Shown here: positions 1-9,576 of the stretch, in pieces
Numbering within the stretch: the first letter of the stretch is position 1
How the letters are laid out: each line of letters begins with the position of its first letter
NCBI RefSeq assembly: GCF_019823065.1
Contig: NZ_CP081966.1
Span: 4,557,501-4,621,500, forward strand
Length of the DNA stretch: 64,000 bases
Direction of reading: 5' to 3'
Origin: Pseudomonas mosselii
GTDB lineage: Bacteria > Pseudomonadota > Gammaproteobacteria > Pseudomonadales > Pseudomonadaceae
Program-made: the position numbers and the translations under genes
Notes under the pieces: model-generated
Database searches by the model: none
The model's input: only the letters and a program-made list of their open reading frames with translations
Told to the model about the DNA's origin: nothing

Positions 1-11
1 GGTCTGGGCAT
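1..11 (-). CDS. 5' end of a gene leaving the window (partial)
   Basis: An ATG read on the minus strand at 11-9 is preceded by AAGGAG with a six-base spacer (sequence at 12-23 read in reverse). This is a near-ideal ribosome binding site, so a gene probably begins here and runs out of the window. Only three codons plus two bases are visible, so the product cannot be named. Confidence 0.45.
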
Positions 12-75
12 GGGGGGCTCCTTGGGGCGGGTAGTTTGCCACAGGGCTGCCATCCTCGGGTTGCTGCGAGGCGTT

Positions 76-140
76 CGTGGGAGCGGGCTTGCCCCGCGAT
101 AAAGCCAGCACCGCAATCGCGGGGCAAGCCCGCTCCCACG
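76..140. repeat. REP palindrome pair (BIME)
   Basis: Two inverted copies of a GTGGGAGCGGGCTTGCCCC-type unit face each other across a short spacer, the standard P. putida REP/BIME arrangement. It lies between the partial gene at the window edge and the 3' end of the chemoreceptor gene. Confidence 0.85.
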
Positions 141-161
141 CACCGCTCACACAGTCCAACT

Positions 162-1727
162 TCAGCGGTTGAACCGCTCCGCCAGGCTGTGCAGGTACTC
201 CGCCATGCGCTCCAGGTCCTGGCTGATCTCGGCCCCCTGCCTGGCCTGCCCCGCGCTTTCGTCGCACAAATGGGCGATGCGCACGATCTGCTGGTTGATG
301 TCCTCGGCGACATGGCTCTGCTGCTCGGACGCCGTGGCCATCTGTTGGCTCATGCCAGTGATGCGACTGACCGCCTGGGCGATCCCCGACAACGCCGCCT
401 GCACCGCCTCGACACTGTGCACGCTGTCGCTGGAGATCTGCTGGCCGCGGCTGGCGCTGGCCACCGCGCGGTCGGCACCGGAGCGCAGGGTGGAGATGAT
501 GTGGTGGATCTCCTCGGTCGAGGCGCGGGTCCGCTGCGCCAGCGAGCGCACTTCATCCGCCACCACGGCGAAACCCCGGCCCTGCTCGCCGGCCCGCGCC
601 GCCTCGATGGCGGCATTGAGCGCCAGCAGGTTGGTCTGCTCGGCAATCGAGGTGATCACATCCACCACGCTACCGATCGACTGCGTCTGCTCGGCCAGGG
701 CGTTGACCGCCTGGCCGATGTCGCTCACCGCCTCGCTCATGCTGCCCATGGCGCGCAGGCTCTGCTGCGCCAGGTCGCTGCCCTGCTGGGCCAGCTGGTC
801 GGCGTCGCTGGCGGCATGGGCGGTGCTCTGCACGTTATGGGTGACCTGCTGGATGGTCGCCGCCATCTGCGCGATGGCGGTGGCCGACTGGTCGGTCTCG
901 CTGCGCTGGCGGTCGAGCATCTGCGCCTGGGCATCGGACAGGTCGGCGGACTGCGCGGCTCGCGACTTGACCCCGACACCGGCATCCACCAAGCGGGTCA
1001 GCGCGGTCTGCAGGCGCGCCTCCTCGCTGATGATCGCCAGGTCGAGCTGGCCCTGCAGCCCGGGGTTGTCGCTGTAGGTCAGCGCCACCAGCGGGCTGGT
1101 GAAGGCCTTGGGGTGCTCCTGCAGGGTGCGCCGGATCGACTGGTTCTGCCGGTGCTCGACCACGTACCAGGCCGCCAGCAGGCTGGCCATCAGCACACCC
1201 AGTGCCGCGTAGGGGGGCAGCCACAGGTAGGCGGCGGCCGACAGCAAGCCTGCACCGATCAGCGGCCAGCCATGGCCGATCCCATGCCCCAGGCGCGCCG
1301 CCAGCGGTACCGGCGAGCGCCCCGCCCGCAGGCGGGCATACAAATTCTCGGCCCGGCGGATCTGCTCCCGGGTCGGCACCGAGCGCACCGACTCGTAGCC
1401 GCTGATGCGACCGTTCTCGTAGACCGCCGTGACGTAGGCGCTGACCCAGTAGAAGTCGCCGTTCTTGGCGCGGTTCTTGACCACGCCCATCCAGGGTTTG
1501 CCTTGCTTGATGGTGTCCCACATATGCCCGAAGACCGCCGGCGGCATGTCAGGATGACGCACCAGATTGTGCGGCTGGCCGACCAGTTCGTCGTAGGTGA
1601 AACCGCTGATGGCCACGAAGGCGTCGTTGCAATAGGTAATGCGACTGTTCAGGTCGGTGGTGGAGATCAGCCGCTGGTCTTGGGGAAAGGTTCTTTCGTG
1701 CTCGGTGACGGGCAAATTCATGCGCAT
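162..1727 (-). CDS. aer: Aer-type aerotaxis / energy-taxis methyl-accepting chemotaxis protein
   Basis: The 521-residue protein has an N-terminal PAS domain (about residues 18-115, with the Aer-like [21 protein letters not shown] segment). A hydrophobic membrane stretch at about 153-190 and a cytoplasmic MCP signalling domain with the conserved tip [20 protein letters not shown] (from about 366) follow. Aer proteins sense redox or energy state through PAS-bound FAD and signal through CheA/CheW without a periplasmic ligand domain, which fits the missing sensor loop. The start at 1727 was chosen because AAGGGA lies nine bases upstream; an in-frame ATG further upstream has no such site. Gene order matches the P. 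putida Aer gene beside the LysR/ureohydrolase pair. Confidence 0.9.
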   Translation of the reverse strand: MRMNLPVTEHERTFPQDQRLISTTDLNSRITYCNDAFVAISGFTYDELVGQPHNLVRHPDMPPAVFGHMWDTIKQGKPWMGVVKNRAKNGDFYWVSAYVTAVYENGRISGYESVRSVPTREQIRRAENLYARLRAGRSPVPLAARLGHGIGHGWPLIGAGLLSAAAYLWLPPYAALGVLMASLLAAWYVVEHRQNQSIRRTLQEHPKAFTSPLVALTYSDNPGLQGQLDLAIISEEARLQTALTRLVDAGVGVKSRAAQSADLSDAQAQMLDRQRSETDQSATAIAQMAATIQQVTHNVQSTAHAASDADQLAQQGSDLAQQSLRAMGSMSEAVSDIGQAVNALAEQTQSIGSVVDVITSIAEQTNLLALNAAIEAARAGEQGRGFAVVADEVRSLAQRTRASTEEIHHIISTLRSGADRAVASASRGQQISSDSVHSVEAVQAALSGIAQAVSRITGMSQQMATASEQQSHVAEDINQQIVRIAHLCDESAGQARQGAEISQDLERMAEYLHSLAERFNR

Positions 1728-1867
1728 CGTTGGCGATCCCTTGCTTATCCAGATGAGTGGGAAAATCATCAAAGCAAGTAGATATTTAGCAGAAGGCCAT
1801 CAGGTGAGCGGTCAAGTTTTGTAGGAAATTTTCCCGGCCTGACGGAATGTGCTGAAAACGACCTGGA

Positions 1868-2761
1868 TCAACCCACGTTGAGCTGACTCTTGAGCAGATC
1901 ACGGAACGTCTGGATCAAGGGTTCCCGGCTCCGGCCACGGCGGATGATCAGGGAAAACGGCGCCTGGTAGCCGAAGGTCGCCGGCGACAGCACGCGCAGG
2001 TCGCCCTTGTCGACCCAGGCCTGGGCGTAGTGCTCGGGCAGGTAGCCAATGTAGGCGCCGGAGAGAATCAGAATCAGCTGCGCTTCCATGCTCTCCACGG
2101 TGGCGGCGCTGTGCTTGAAACCGTGCCGGGCCAACTCCGCCTGGCTCCAGTAGCCACGCCCGACCATGCGCTGCTGGGTAATCACCGGTTCCGGGATCCG
2201 CCGCTCGCCGAACAGCGCATGGCGGCTGCTGCAATACAGCCAGTGCTGCTCGCGGTACAACGGCTGGTAGACCAGGCCACTCATGCGCGATGAAAACGCG
2301 CCGATGGCCAGGTCCAGGCGGTTGTCCTGCACGCCCAATTGCAGTTCGTAAGGGCTGGACACCGACAGGTGCAGGTGTACCGCCGGGTGTTCCTGGCTAT
2401 AGGCGCCGATGGCCTCCGCCAGCGGCAGGGCGCGGTCGCCCACGGTGGAGTCGATCACCCCGAGGTTGAGGGTGCCGCGCAATTCGCCCTTGAGCGCCGC
2501 CGCATACTGCTCGAAGCCATCCAGTTCCCCCAGCAGGCGCAGGGTCTCCTGATGAAACAGCTCGCCCTTGCTGGTCAGGCTGAAACCGCCACGGCCTCGG
2601 TGGCAGAGCACGATGCCCAGGGCGCTTTCCAGCTGGCTCATGTAGGTGCTGATGGCCGAGGTCGACAGGTTGAGGTCGCGCTGGGCGTTGGCGAAGCCCT
2701 GGTGACGCACCACGCTGGCAAAGATGCGCAGCAGTTTCAGGTCGGGCAGCGATGAGGCCAT
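1868..2761 (-). CDS. gbuR: LysR-family regulator next to guanidinobutyrase (GbuR-like)
   Basis: The 297-residue protein has an N-terminal winged helix-turn-helix (about 8-65, LKLLRIFASVVRHQGFANAQ) followed by a periplasmic-binding-like effector domain, the LysR layout. It is transcribed away from the ureohydrolase gene at 2988, sharing a 226 bp intergenic region. In P. aeruginosa the same arrangement (PA1422-PA1421) is gbuR-gbuA, where GbuR activates guanidinobutyrase in response to 4-guanidinobutyrate. The specific regulator name rests on this synteny and not on a sequence comparison. Confidence 0.75.
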   Translation of the reverse strand: MASSLPDLKLLRIFASVVRHQGFANAQRDLNLSTSAISTYMSQLESALGIVLCHRGRGGFSLTSKGELFHQETLRLLGELDGFEQYAAALKGELRGTLNLGVIDSTVGDRALPLAEAIGAYSQEHPAVHLHLSVSSPYELQLGVQDNRLDLAIGAFSSRMSGLVYQPLYREQHWLYCSSRHALFGERRIPEPVITQQRMVGRGYWSQAELARHGFKHSAATVESMEAQLILILSGAYIGYLPEHYAQAWVDKGDLRVLSPATFGYQAPFSLIIRRGRSREPLIQTFRDLLKSQLNVG

Positions 2762-2987
2762 GGGGCAACGGGTCCGTGGGCTGGAAATGGCCTGAGTCTA
2801 ACCCGGCCGCGCACCGATAGTTCAGAAATTCCTGAAGTAAGTTTTTGTCGGTAGCGATTCTTCCCGGGCACTACCTTGCGCAGACTGCGGCGAAATGTCC
2901 CTGCCCGCCAGCACAACCAGAGCAACGAGGCGCGCGGCGGCACAGGTTCGAACAAACAGAACAATCGACCGACTGATGAGGCCCACC

Positions 2988-3938
2988 GTGGACAAGATTC
3001 TCCACCAACCACTGGGCGGCAACGAAATGCCGCGTTTCGGCGGCATCGCCACCATGCTCCGACTCCCCCACCTGCAGAGCGCCGAAGGGCTCGACGCCGC
3101 GTTCATCGGCGTGCCCCTGGACATCGGCACCTCGCTGCGCTCGGGTACCCGCTTCGGCCCACGGCAGATCCGTGCCGAGTCGGTGATGATCCGCCCGTAC
3201 AACATGGCCACCGGCGCCGCCCCGTTCGACTCGCTGTCGGTGGCCGACATCGGTGACGTGGCGATCAACACCTTCAACCTGCTGGACGCCGTGCGCATCA
3301 TCGAAGAGGCCTACGACGAGATCGTCGAGCACAATGTCATCCCGCTGACCCTCGGTGGCGACCACACCATCACCCTGCCGATCCTGCGCGCCCTGCACAA
3401 GAAGCACGGCAAGATCGGCCTGGTGCACATCGATGCCCACGCCGACGTCAACGACCACATGTTCGGCGAGAAGATCGCCCACGGCACCACCTTCCGCCGC
3501 GCCGTGGAAGAAGGCCTGCTCGATTGCGAGCGCGTGGTGCAGATCGGCCTGCGCGCCCAGGGCTACACCGCCGACGACTTCAACTGGAGCCGTCGCCAGG
3601 GCTTCCGTGTGGTCCAGGCCGAAGAATGCTGGCACAAGTCGCTGGAGCCGCTGATGGCCGAAGTACGCGAGAAAGTCGGTGGCGGCCCGGTGTACCTGTC
3701 GTTCGACATCGACGGCATCGACCCGGCCTGGGCGCCAGGCACCGGTACCCCGGAGATCGGCGGCTTGACCACCATCCAGGCGATGGAGATCATCCGCGGC
3801 TGCCACGGCCTGGACCTGATCGGCTGCGACCTGGTCGAAGTCTCCCCACCGTACGACACCACCGGCAACACCTCGCTGCTGGGCGCCAACCTGCTGTTCG
3901 AAATGCTCTGCGTGCTGCCGGGCGTGGTACGCCGCTAA
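2988..3938 (+). CDS. gbuA: Ureohydrolase: guanidinobutyrase / agmatinase family
   Basis: The 316-residue manganese ureohydrolase carries the three metal-site signatures: GGDHT (about 121-125), DAHADVND (about 144-151) and SFDIDGIDPAWAPGTGTPE (about 229-247). These enzymes remove urea from guanidino compounds. With the divergent LysR gene and the downstream Na+/solute symporter, 4-guanidinobutyrate (arginine dehydrogenase route) is a likelier substrate than agmatine, although databases often label the family speB. GTG at 2988 is preferred because TGAGG sits six bases upstream; the in-frame ATG at 2976 lacks a site. Confidence 0.88.
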   Translation: MDKILHQPLGGNEMPRFGGIATMLRLPHLQSAEGLDAAFIGVPLDIGTSLRSGTRFGPRQIRAESVMIRPYNMATGAAPFDSLSVADIGDVAINTFNLLDAVRIIEEAYDEIVEHNVIPLTLGGDHTITLPILRALHKKHGKIGLVHIDAHADVNDHMFGEKIAHGTTFRRAVEEGLLDCERVVQIGLRAQGYTADDFNWSRRQGFRVVQAEECWHKSLEPLMAEVREKVGGGPVYLSFDIDGIDPAWAPGTGTPEIGGLTTIQAMEIIRGCHGLDLIGCDLVEVSPPYDTTGNTSLLGANLLFEMLCVLPGVVRR

Positions 3939-4095
3939 CCGCCGAGTACCGCCCGTTTACAGGGGCTTGCTTGACCCCGGCAGGAGCCATTCGGGAGGGC
4001 CATTGAGGCCCGCCAACACATGACAGGACCGCCGGGCGCCTTGCAGCGTCCGGACGGCCGATCTCGCCATAATAAAGATAATCGGGAGACCCCCA

Positions 4096-5475
4096 ATGGC
4101 CTTGGACATCATCGTTGTACTGATCTATGCCGCCGGCATGCTCGGCCTCGGCTGGTACGGCATGCGGCGCGCGAAGACCCACGAAGACTACCTGGTGGCC
4201 GGGCGCAACCTCGGCCCGACCCTGTACATGGGCACCATGGCCACCACCGTGCTCGGTGGCGCCTCCACCGTCGGCACCGTGCGCCTGGGCTACGTCCATG
4301 GCATTTCCGGCTTCTGGCTGTGCGCCGCCCTGGGCCTGGGGATCATCGCCCTCAACCTGTTCCTGGCCAAGCCGCTGCTGCGCCTGAAGATCTTCACCGT
4401 CACCCAGGTACTGGAGCGCCGCTACAACCCGATGGCCCGCCAGGCCAGCGCGGCGATCATGCTCGCCTACGCGCTGATGATCGCGGTGACCTCGACCCTG
4501 GCCATGGGCACCGTGCTGCAGGTGCTGCTTGACGTGCCGTTCTGGATGGCGCTGCTGTTCGGCGGCGGCGTGGTGGTGGTGTACTCGACCATCGGCGGCA
4601 TGTGGTCGCTGACCCTGACCGACATCGTCCAGTTCATCATCAAGACCGTTGGCCTGATGTTCATCCTGCTGCCGGTGTGCCTGTACAAGGCCGGCGGCTG
4701 GGACGCCCTGGTGGCCAAGCTGCCGGCGGCCAGCTTCAGCTGGACCACCATCGGCTGGGACACCATCATCACCTACTTCCTGATCTACTTCTTCGGCATC
4801 CTGATCGGCCAGGATATCTGGCAGCGCGTGTTCACCGCCCGTGACGAGAAGGTCTGCCAGCGCGCCGGCACCACCGCCGGTATCTACTGCGTGCTGTACG
4901 GCCTGGCCTGCGCCCTGATCGGCATGGCCGCCCACGTGCTGATGCCGGACCTGGCCAACCCGAACAACGCCTTCGCCGAGATGATCAAGGGCCAGTTGCC
5001 CGAGGGCATCCGTGGCCTGCTGATGGCCGCCGCCCTGGCCGCGATGATGTCCACCGCCAGCGCGGGCCTGCTGGCCGCCTCGACCACCCTGACCGAAGAC
5101 CTGCTGCCCAAGTTGCGCGGTGGCAAGCAGTCGAGCCTGGGCATCAACCGCCTGTTCACCCTGCTCACCGGCCTGGTGGTGCTGGGTATCGCCCTGGCAG
5201 TGAACGATGTGATCAGCGCCCTGACCCTGGCCTACAACCTGCTGGTGGGCGGCATGCTGATCCCGCTGATCGGCGCGATCTTCTGGAAACGCGCGACCAC
5301 CGCCGGGGCCATCGCCAGCATGTCGCTGGGCTTCGGCACCGCGCTGTTGTTCATGTTCAAGGACGGCCTGGAAGCCAACTCGCCGATCTACTACAGCCTG
5401 GCCATCGGCCTGGTGAGCTTCGTGGTGGTCAGCCTGGCTTCGCGCAAGCCGGTGGCGACGGTGAACCTGGCCTGA
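4096..5475 (+). CDS. Sodium:solute symporter (SSS family)
   Basis: The 459-residue polytopic membrane protein has about 12-13 hydrophobic segments and SSS-family features such as the early DYLVAGRNLGP motif and the GGASTVGTVRLGY segment around the first Na+ site. It follows gbuA on the same strand after 157 bp and probably imports the guanidino compound or a related amino acid. GGGAGA lies seven bases before the ATG. A strong terminator follows at 5501-5537. The P. aeruginosa counterpart by position is PA1418. Confidence 0.88.
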   Translation: MALDIIVVLIYAAGMLGLGWYGMRRAKTHEDYLVAGRNLGPTLYMGTMATTVLGGASTVGTVRLGYVHGISGFWLCAALGLGIIALNLFLAKPLLRLKIFTVTQVLERRYNPMARQASAAIMLAYALMIAVTSTLAMGTVLQVLLDVPFWMALLFGGGVVVVYSTIGGMWSLTLTDIVQFIIKTVGLMFILLPVCLYKAGGWDALVAKLPAASFSWTTIGWDTIITYFLIYFFGILIGQDIWQRVFTARDEKVCQRAGTTAGIYCVLYGLACALIGMAAHVLMPDLANPNNAFAEMIKGQLPEGIRGLLMAAALAAMMSTASAGLLAASTTLTEDLLPKLRGGKQSSLGINRLFTLLTGLVVLGIALAVNDVISALTLAYNLLVGGMLIPLIGAIFWKRATTAGAIASMSLGFGTALLFMFKDGLEANSPIYYSLAIGLVSFVVVSLASRKPVATVNLA

Positions 5476-5500
5476 GGCCAGATCCCGGGGCAACAACGCA

Positions 5501-5537
5501 AAAGGCCGCCGCATCGATAAGATGCGGCGGCCTTTTT
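5501..5537 (+). terminator. Rho-independent terminator after the symporter gene
   Basis: A 13-base stem (GGCCGCCGCATC paired with GATGCGGCGGCC) with a five-base loop is followed by TTTTT and preceded by AAA. It can act in both directions and so may also terminate the small minus-strand gene ending at 5546. Confidence 0.9.
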
Positions 5538-5545
5538 GTCAGGGG

Positions 5546-5674
5546 TCAGCGCCGACGCGGCTGGCGCTTGCGCTGTTCTTCGTCGGTCGGGATCGGCACC
5601 GGCTGCAGCGGTGGCGGGAGCAGCCCCAGGGCGACGGCGAGGTCATGGAGCCAGTTGTACATGCGTTCGTTCAT
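5546..5674 (-). CDS. PA1414-like 42-residue protein
   Basis: A 42-codon frame encodes a peptide with an N-terminal amphipathic stretch (MNERMYNWLHDLAVALGLLP), a proline-rich middle and a basic Arg-rich tail. AAGGGG lies five bases before the ATG. The gene lies between the symporter (PA1418-like) and a LysR gene (PA1413-like), the position of PA1414 in P. aeruginosa. There it is strongly oxygen- and Anr-regulated and associated with the small RNA SicX (recalled, not checked). An Anr box is present about 115 bp upstream. The protein's own function is unknown. Confidence 0.8.
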   Translation of the reverse strand: MNERMYNWLHDLAVALGLLPPPLQPVPIPTDEEQRKRQPRRR

Positions 5675-5788
5675 AGTGCCCCCTTGACGGGTCAGCCTCA
5701 CGGTCAATCAAACTTGCGATGCGTCATACAGATCATAGACCTATGTCCTGTATTGCGCATGCCTCTGTTCCTACACATAGGGGCGATT

Positions 5789-5802
5789 TTGACCCGGATC
5801 AA
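5789..5802 (-). promoter_or_regulatory. Anr/Fnr box upstream of the PA1414-like gene
   Basis: TTGAC-CCGG-ATCAA matches the Anr consensus TTGAT-N4-ATCAA at nine of ten defined positions. It sits 115 bp upstream of the small gene and overlaps the stop codon of the LysR gene (5799-5801). The site predicts induction at low oxygen. Confidence 0.7.
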
Positions 5803-6692
5803 GCGCTGATGGCAGCTTCCGACGGTCGGTCAATCGTTTCGCTTTGTTGCAGGTCGATCCAGGCCTGCAGATTCGCCCCGCGTTTGCCCTGGCGCCACAT
5901 CAGCCAGGTCATCGCTTGGTCGAACGGCGCCTGCAGCCGATGCGCCCGCACCTGCTCGCGGCCCGGCAGGCTGTCGAGCATGGACTGCGCCATCAACGCC
6001 ACGCCGGCCCCGGCGATCACACAGGCCAGCATGCTCTGGTACGACTCGATCTCCATGACCCGCCCCATGGGCGTGTGGGCATGGGCGTACCAGGCTTCCA
6101 GGCGCATGCGGTACGAGCAGCCCTGGCGGAAGGTGAACACCGCCTTGCCGGCGACATCCCTGGCACTGTGTACCACCGGGTGCTCGGGGCTGGTGATCAG
6201 CACCAGGGTTTCCTCGCACAACGGCACGCCATCGAGCCCTGCCAGGTTGAGCGGGCCGTCCACCAGCGCCGCGTCCAGCCGATGGCTGAGCACCCCCTCC
6301 AGCAGCTCGGCACTGGGCGCCGCCTGCACTTGCAGGTTCACCGCCGGGTAGGCCTGGTGGTAGCGCGCCAGCAGCGCCGGCAAATGAATGGCTGCCGTGC
6401 TGTACATGGTGCCCAGCACGAAATCCCCCGCCGGCTGGCCGCCCTGCACCGCGGCCAGCGCTTCGTCGCGCAGGCTGGTCAGCCTATGTGCATAGTCCAG
6501 CAACACCTTGCCGGCCGGCGACAGCTGCAAGCGCTGGCGCTCGCGCAGGAACAGCTCCACCCCCAGTTGCTCCTCGAGCTGGCGCAGGCGCGTCGACAGG
6601 TTCGACGGCACCCGGTGCAATCGCTCGGCGGCGCGGGTCACCGAGCCCTCCTCGGCCACGGCCTGGAAGATGCGCAGTTGGCTGAACTCCAT
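5799..6692 (-). CDS. LysR-family transcriptional regulator (PA1413-like)
   Basis: The 297-residue LysR protein has an N-terminal winged HTH (FSQLRIFQAVAEEGSVTRAA) and an effector domain. The ATG at 6692 is preferred because GGAG lies six bases upstream; a TTG four codons earlier is possible. It is divergent from the MFS gene at 6799 with 106 bp between them, so it probably controls that transporter. Its 3' end contains the Anr box of the neighbouring small gene. Confidence 0.85.
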   Translation of the reverse strand: MEFSQLRIFQAVAEEGSVTRAAERLHRVPSNLSTRLRQLEEQLGVELFLRERQRLQLSPAGKVLLDYAHRLTSLRDEALAAVQGGQPAGDFVLGTMYSTAAIHLPALLARYHQAYPAVNLQVQAAPSAELLEGVLSHRLDAALVDGPLNLAGLDGVPLCEETLVLITSPEHPVVHSARDVAGKAVFTFRQGCSYRMRLEAWYAHAHTPMGRVMEIESYQSMLACVIAGAGVALMAQSMLDSLPGREQVRAHRLQAPFDQAMTWLMWRQGKRGANLQAWIDLQQSETIDRPSEAAISA

Positions 6693-6798
6693 GAGATTCT
6701 CCAAAACAGAACAACTTGATCATCATTATTCAATTTTATTGAAAGCCAATGAACCCTACCCTGCCATCCATCGCATCCCTCCGTGCAGGAGACTTTCC

Positions 6799-7962
6799 AT
6801 GTCACCCATCGTGCAATTGCTGGCCAGCGCCGTGGCGCTGATGATGGCCATGGGCATCGGCCGCTTCGCCCTCACGCCGCAACTGCCCCGACTGATCGCC
6901 GAGGGCCAGTTCGACCTGACCGCTGGCGGCCTGGTCGCCGCCGCCAACTACCTGGGCTACTTCCTCGGCGCCGTGGACGCCATGTTCGCCCGCCAGCCCG
7001 CCCAGGTGCGTTTGCGCCTGCATGGAGGCCTGTGGCTATGCGTGCTGCTGACCCTGATCTCGTGGGCCGCCGACGGTTTCTGGAGCCACCTGTTGCTGCG
7101 TTTCGGCACTGGCGTGGCCAGCGCCTGGGTGCTGGTGATGATCGCCAGCCTCAGCCAGCAACTGGCCAGCGCCCATGGCCGCCAGCGCCTCGGTGCGCTG
7201 GTGTTCGCCGGGCCCGGCGTCGGCATCGCGGTGACGGGCGTGCTGGCCCTGGGTGCGCACCTGCTGGGGCTGGATTCTGCCGCCCTGTGGCTGGTCTATG
7301 GCGTCGCCGCGCTGGTCATGCTGCTAGCGGTGCTACCGTGGCTGCCACGGGCGCTGGAGCCCGCCGCCACGCCTGCGGCCGTCAACGAACAAGGCCATGG
7401 CACCGGCATCGGACGGCTGGGACTGGTCTATGCGCTCTACGGGATCGGCTACATCCTGCCGGCCACCTTCCTGTCGCAGATGGCCAGCCAGCAGTTCCAT
7501 GGGCAGTGGCAAGCCGACCTGTTCTGGCCCGCGTTCGGATTGGCATCGGCGCTCGGCGTGGCCATCGTCAGCCTGCGCCGCCCTGGGCGGACCTCTGCCT
7601 GGCTGACCACCACCCTGTGGCTGCAAGGGCTCGGCGTACTGGCCTGCCTGCTCGGTGGCGGTATCGGCCTGGCATTGGGCGTGCTGCTGTGCGGCGGGCC
7701 GTTCCTGGCCTGCATGCAACTGGTGATGCAGCGCTCACGGGAGCTGGCGCCCCATGCCACACAGCGCAATGCCGGGTTGCTGACCGCATGCTTTGCCCTG
7801 GGGCAGTTGAGCGGGCCGTTGCTGGCGGCGTTGAGCAGTCATTTCAGTGGTGGATTACAGCCAGCGTTGGTGTTGGCGGCGGCAGGGATGGGATTGGCCG
7901 GGATCTTGGCCAAGGGCTCCTCACGCTCACAAGCCTGTGCCAGCCTGCGTCCGGCAGGCTGA
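6799..7962 (+). CDS. YbfB/YjiJ-family MFS transporter
   Basis: The 387-residue protein has about 12 hydrophobic segments. It opens with the YbfB-like MAMGIGRFALTPQLPRLI segment, followed by the LVAAANYLGYFLGA region typical of the family. The substrate is unknown. AGGAGA lies six bases before the ATG. It is divergent from the LysR gene, the usual arrangement for LysR-controlled exporters. The C-terminal tail after the last helix is short and polar. Confidence 0.85.
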   Translation: MSPIVQLLASAVALMMAMGIGRFALTPQLPRLIAEGQFDLTAGGLVAAANYLGYFLGAVDAMFARQPAQVRLRLHGGLWLCVLLTLISWAADGFWSHLLLRFGTGVASAWVLVMIASLSQQLASAHGRQRLGALVFAGPGVGIAVTGVLALGAHLLGLDSAALWLVYGVAALVMLLAVLPWLPRALEPAATPAAVNEQGHGTGIGRLGLVYALYGIGYILPATFLSQMASQQFHGQWQADLFWPAFGLASALGVAIVSLRRPGRTSAWLTTTLWLQGLGVLACLLGGGIGLALGVLLCGGPFLACMQLVMQRSRELAPHATQRNAGLLTACFALGQLSGPLLAALSSHFSGGLQPALVLAAAGMGLAGILAKGSSRSQACASLRPAG

Positions 7963-8003
7963 AGGAATACAGGCCCTATGGCGGGGCAAGCACCTACAGT
8001 CCT

Positions 8004-8038
8004 CGTGGGAGCGGGCTTGCCCCGCGATAGGGCCGGCC
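8004..8038. repeat. Single REP unit
   Basis: One GTGGGAGCGGGCTTGCCCCGCG unit lies between the convergent MFS and EamA genes. A degenerate partner (GCGGGGCAAGCACC) lies just upstream at about 7981. Confidence 0.75.
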
Positions 8039-8049
8039 CCGTCTAACGC

Positions 8050-8976
8050 CTACCCCACCAGCTTGCGCAACTGCTGCCGCACCCACGCCTCGGCGCTGAC
8101 CATGACCACCCCGAGCAGTACCATCACCGCACCGATAACGAAGTTCAGGCTCAGCGGCTCATCCAGCAGCAGCACGCCGAAGGTCACCCCGAACAGCGGC
8201 GTGATGAAGGAAAACACCGCCAGGTTCGAGGCCAGGTATTTGCGCAGCAACCAGAACCAGGTCAGGTAACTGACGAACGACACCACGATCCCCTGGAACA
8301 GCACACTGCCCACCGCCAGCGGGGTCAGCGAGAAATCGGCGATCTGCCCACTCACCAGGGCAATCAGCACCAGCCCGACAAACCCCACCGCCAGCTGGTA
8401 GAACAGCGTCAGGGTCGCCGGCGCCTCGGACAGGCGCGAGCCGCGCACCACCACCGTGGTCGCGCCCCAGGCCAGGCCTGCCAGGATCGCCAGGGCATCG
8501 CCCAGCAATATGCGTCCATCGAGGTGCTCTAGGGAAACGCCACCAGCAAAGGCCAGGGCAATCCCCCCGAAGGCCAGCAGGATGCCCAGCCACTGCAACA
8601 GCCGCAGCCGTTCACTGGGCATCATGAAATGCAGCCCCAGGGCGGTGAAGATAGGCGCGGTGTAGAGAAACACCGACATATGCGCCGCCGAGGTCAGCTT
8701 CAGCCCCTCGGCGATGAACAGGAACTCCAGGCCGAACAGCGCGCCGGCCAGCAACCCGGCACGCCAGGTGCTGCCCACCTGGCTCCAGCCTCCCCGCCAG
8801 CAGACCAGCAGCCCCACCAGCAGCGCGGCGATACCATTGCGAAACGCCGCCTGCATGACCGGTGCGATATCCACGGCAGCGGATTTGATCAGCACCTGCT
8901 GGCAGCCCCAGATCAGGCACAGCCCCAGCATGACCTGGAAGGCGAAGGCGTCGGGGTTCTTGCGGACCGCAGTCAT
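8050..8976 (-). CDS. EamA-family (DMT) transporter
   Basis: The 308-residue protein has ten predicted hydrophobic segments arranged as two EamA repeats; the first begins at LGLCLIWGCQQVLIKSAA and the second at about residue 155. Members export amino acids or other small metabolites. No substrate can be assigned from sequence or neighbours. It is a single gene convergent with the MFS gene. Confidence 0.85.
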   Translation of the reverse strand: MTAVRKNPDAFAFQVMLGLCLIWGCQQVLIKSAAVDIAPVMQAAFRNGIAALLVGLLVCWRGGWSQVGSTWRAGLLAGALFGLEFLFIAEGLKLTSAAHMSVFLYTAPIFTALGLHFMMPSERLRLLQWLGILLAFGGIALAFAGGVSLEHLDGRILLGDALAILAGLAWGATTVVVRGSRLSEAPATLTLFYQLAVGFVGLVLIALVSGQIADFSLTPLAVGSVLFQGIVVSFVSYLTWFWLLRKYLASNLAVFSFITPLFGVTFGVLLLDEPLSLNFVIGAVMVLLGVVMVSAEAWVRQQLRKLVG

Positions 8977-9067
8977 GGGCGGCCCCTCAGCGGGTTGAAC
9001 GGCATGGCAAGGCTCGGCAGTGAGAATGGATCCCGATTATCGGGGGACCGGCCTCGGCGATGCCAGT

Positions 9068-9472
9068 CTAAATTGATCCGCCAGCGATCTGTGCCTTGGC
9101 CGAGACGTGCTCGAAGGTGGCTTCGTCCAGCGCATCAGCCTGTTCATCGAGCACCTGGCGTGGGTGTTCGAAGCCCGGAATGCTGCTGTCGATCAGGCTG
9201 AGCAGGCGCGAGCCACGCGGACTGAGGACGAAATTCTCGCCGTTGCCGCCTTCCGCTTCAGGCCGGCTCTCGATGAAACCCCGTTCCAAGAGGATCTTTT
9301 CGTACTCGCAGGCCTGGGCCTTGAGCTGGTTCAGATCGCCCGGCGCCTCGCCATCGGCGGCCAGCGCGGCGGCATGCTGCTCGGCATAGGGGCGTGGCGT
9401 GAAACTGTGACCGGCGCCGTTCTGCACTTCGTGCAGCAAGCGTTCGATCAAGTCCCAGTCGTATGTGCTCAT
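9068..9472 (-). CDS. DUF2513-like small protein, possible winged-helix
   Basis: The 134-residue soluble protein starts MSTYDWDLIERLLHEVQN. It continues with a helical region and a segment (KILLERGFIESR, then FVLSPRGSRLLSLID) resembling the winged-helix pattern of DUF2513-type proteins. AGGAGG lies eight bases before the ATG at 9472. The family assignment is tentative. It sits just beyond the cdi remnant and may belong to the accessory region. Confidence 0.5.
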   Translation of the reverse strand: MSTYDWDLIERLLHEVQNGAGHSFTPRPYAEQHAAALAADGEAPGDLNQLKAQACEYEKILLERGFIESRPEAEGGNGENFVLSPRGSRLLSLIDSSIPGFEHPRQVLDEQADALDEATFEHVSAKAQIAGGSI

Positions 9473-9576
9473 GGGGTAAGCCTCCTGCTGTGGACAAGTA
9501 GGTACACAGCGTGGGACTGACAGAGGTTGCCAGGTGTTCAATCAGAAACCGAGGCCACCCCATTGCTCCTCGACGG

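Noticed and set aside
36..1781. 581-codon plus-strand frame opposite the chemoreceptor gene
   Set aside because: It is an antisense shadow caused by high GC at third positions; the minus-strand frame has clear PAS and MCP motifs.
3790..5514. 574-codon minus-strand frame opposite gbuA and the symporter gene
   Set aside because: The translation is low-complexity (Gln/His/Gly/Arg rich) and opposite two well-supported genes.
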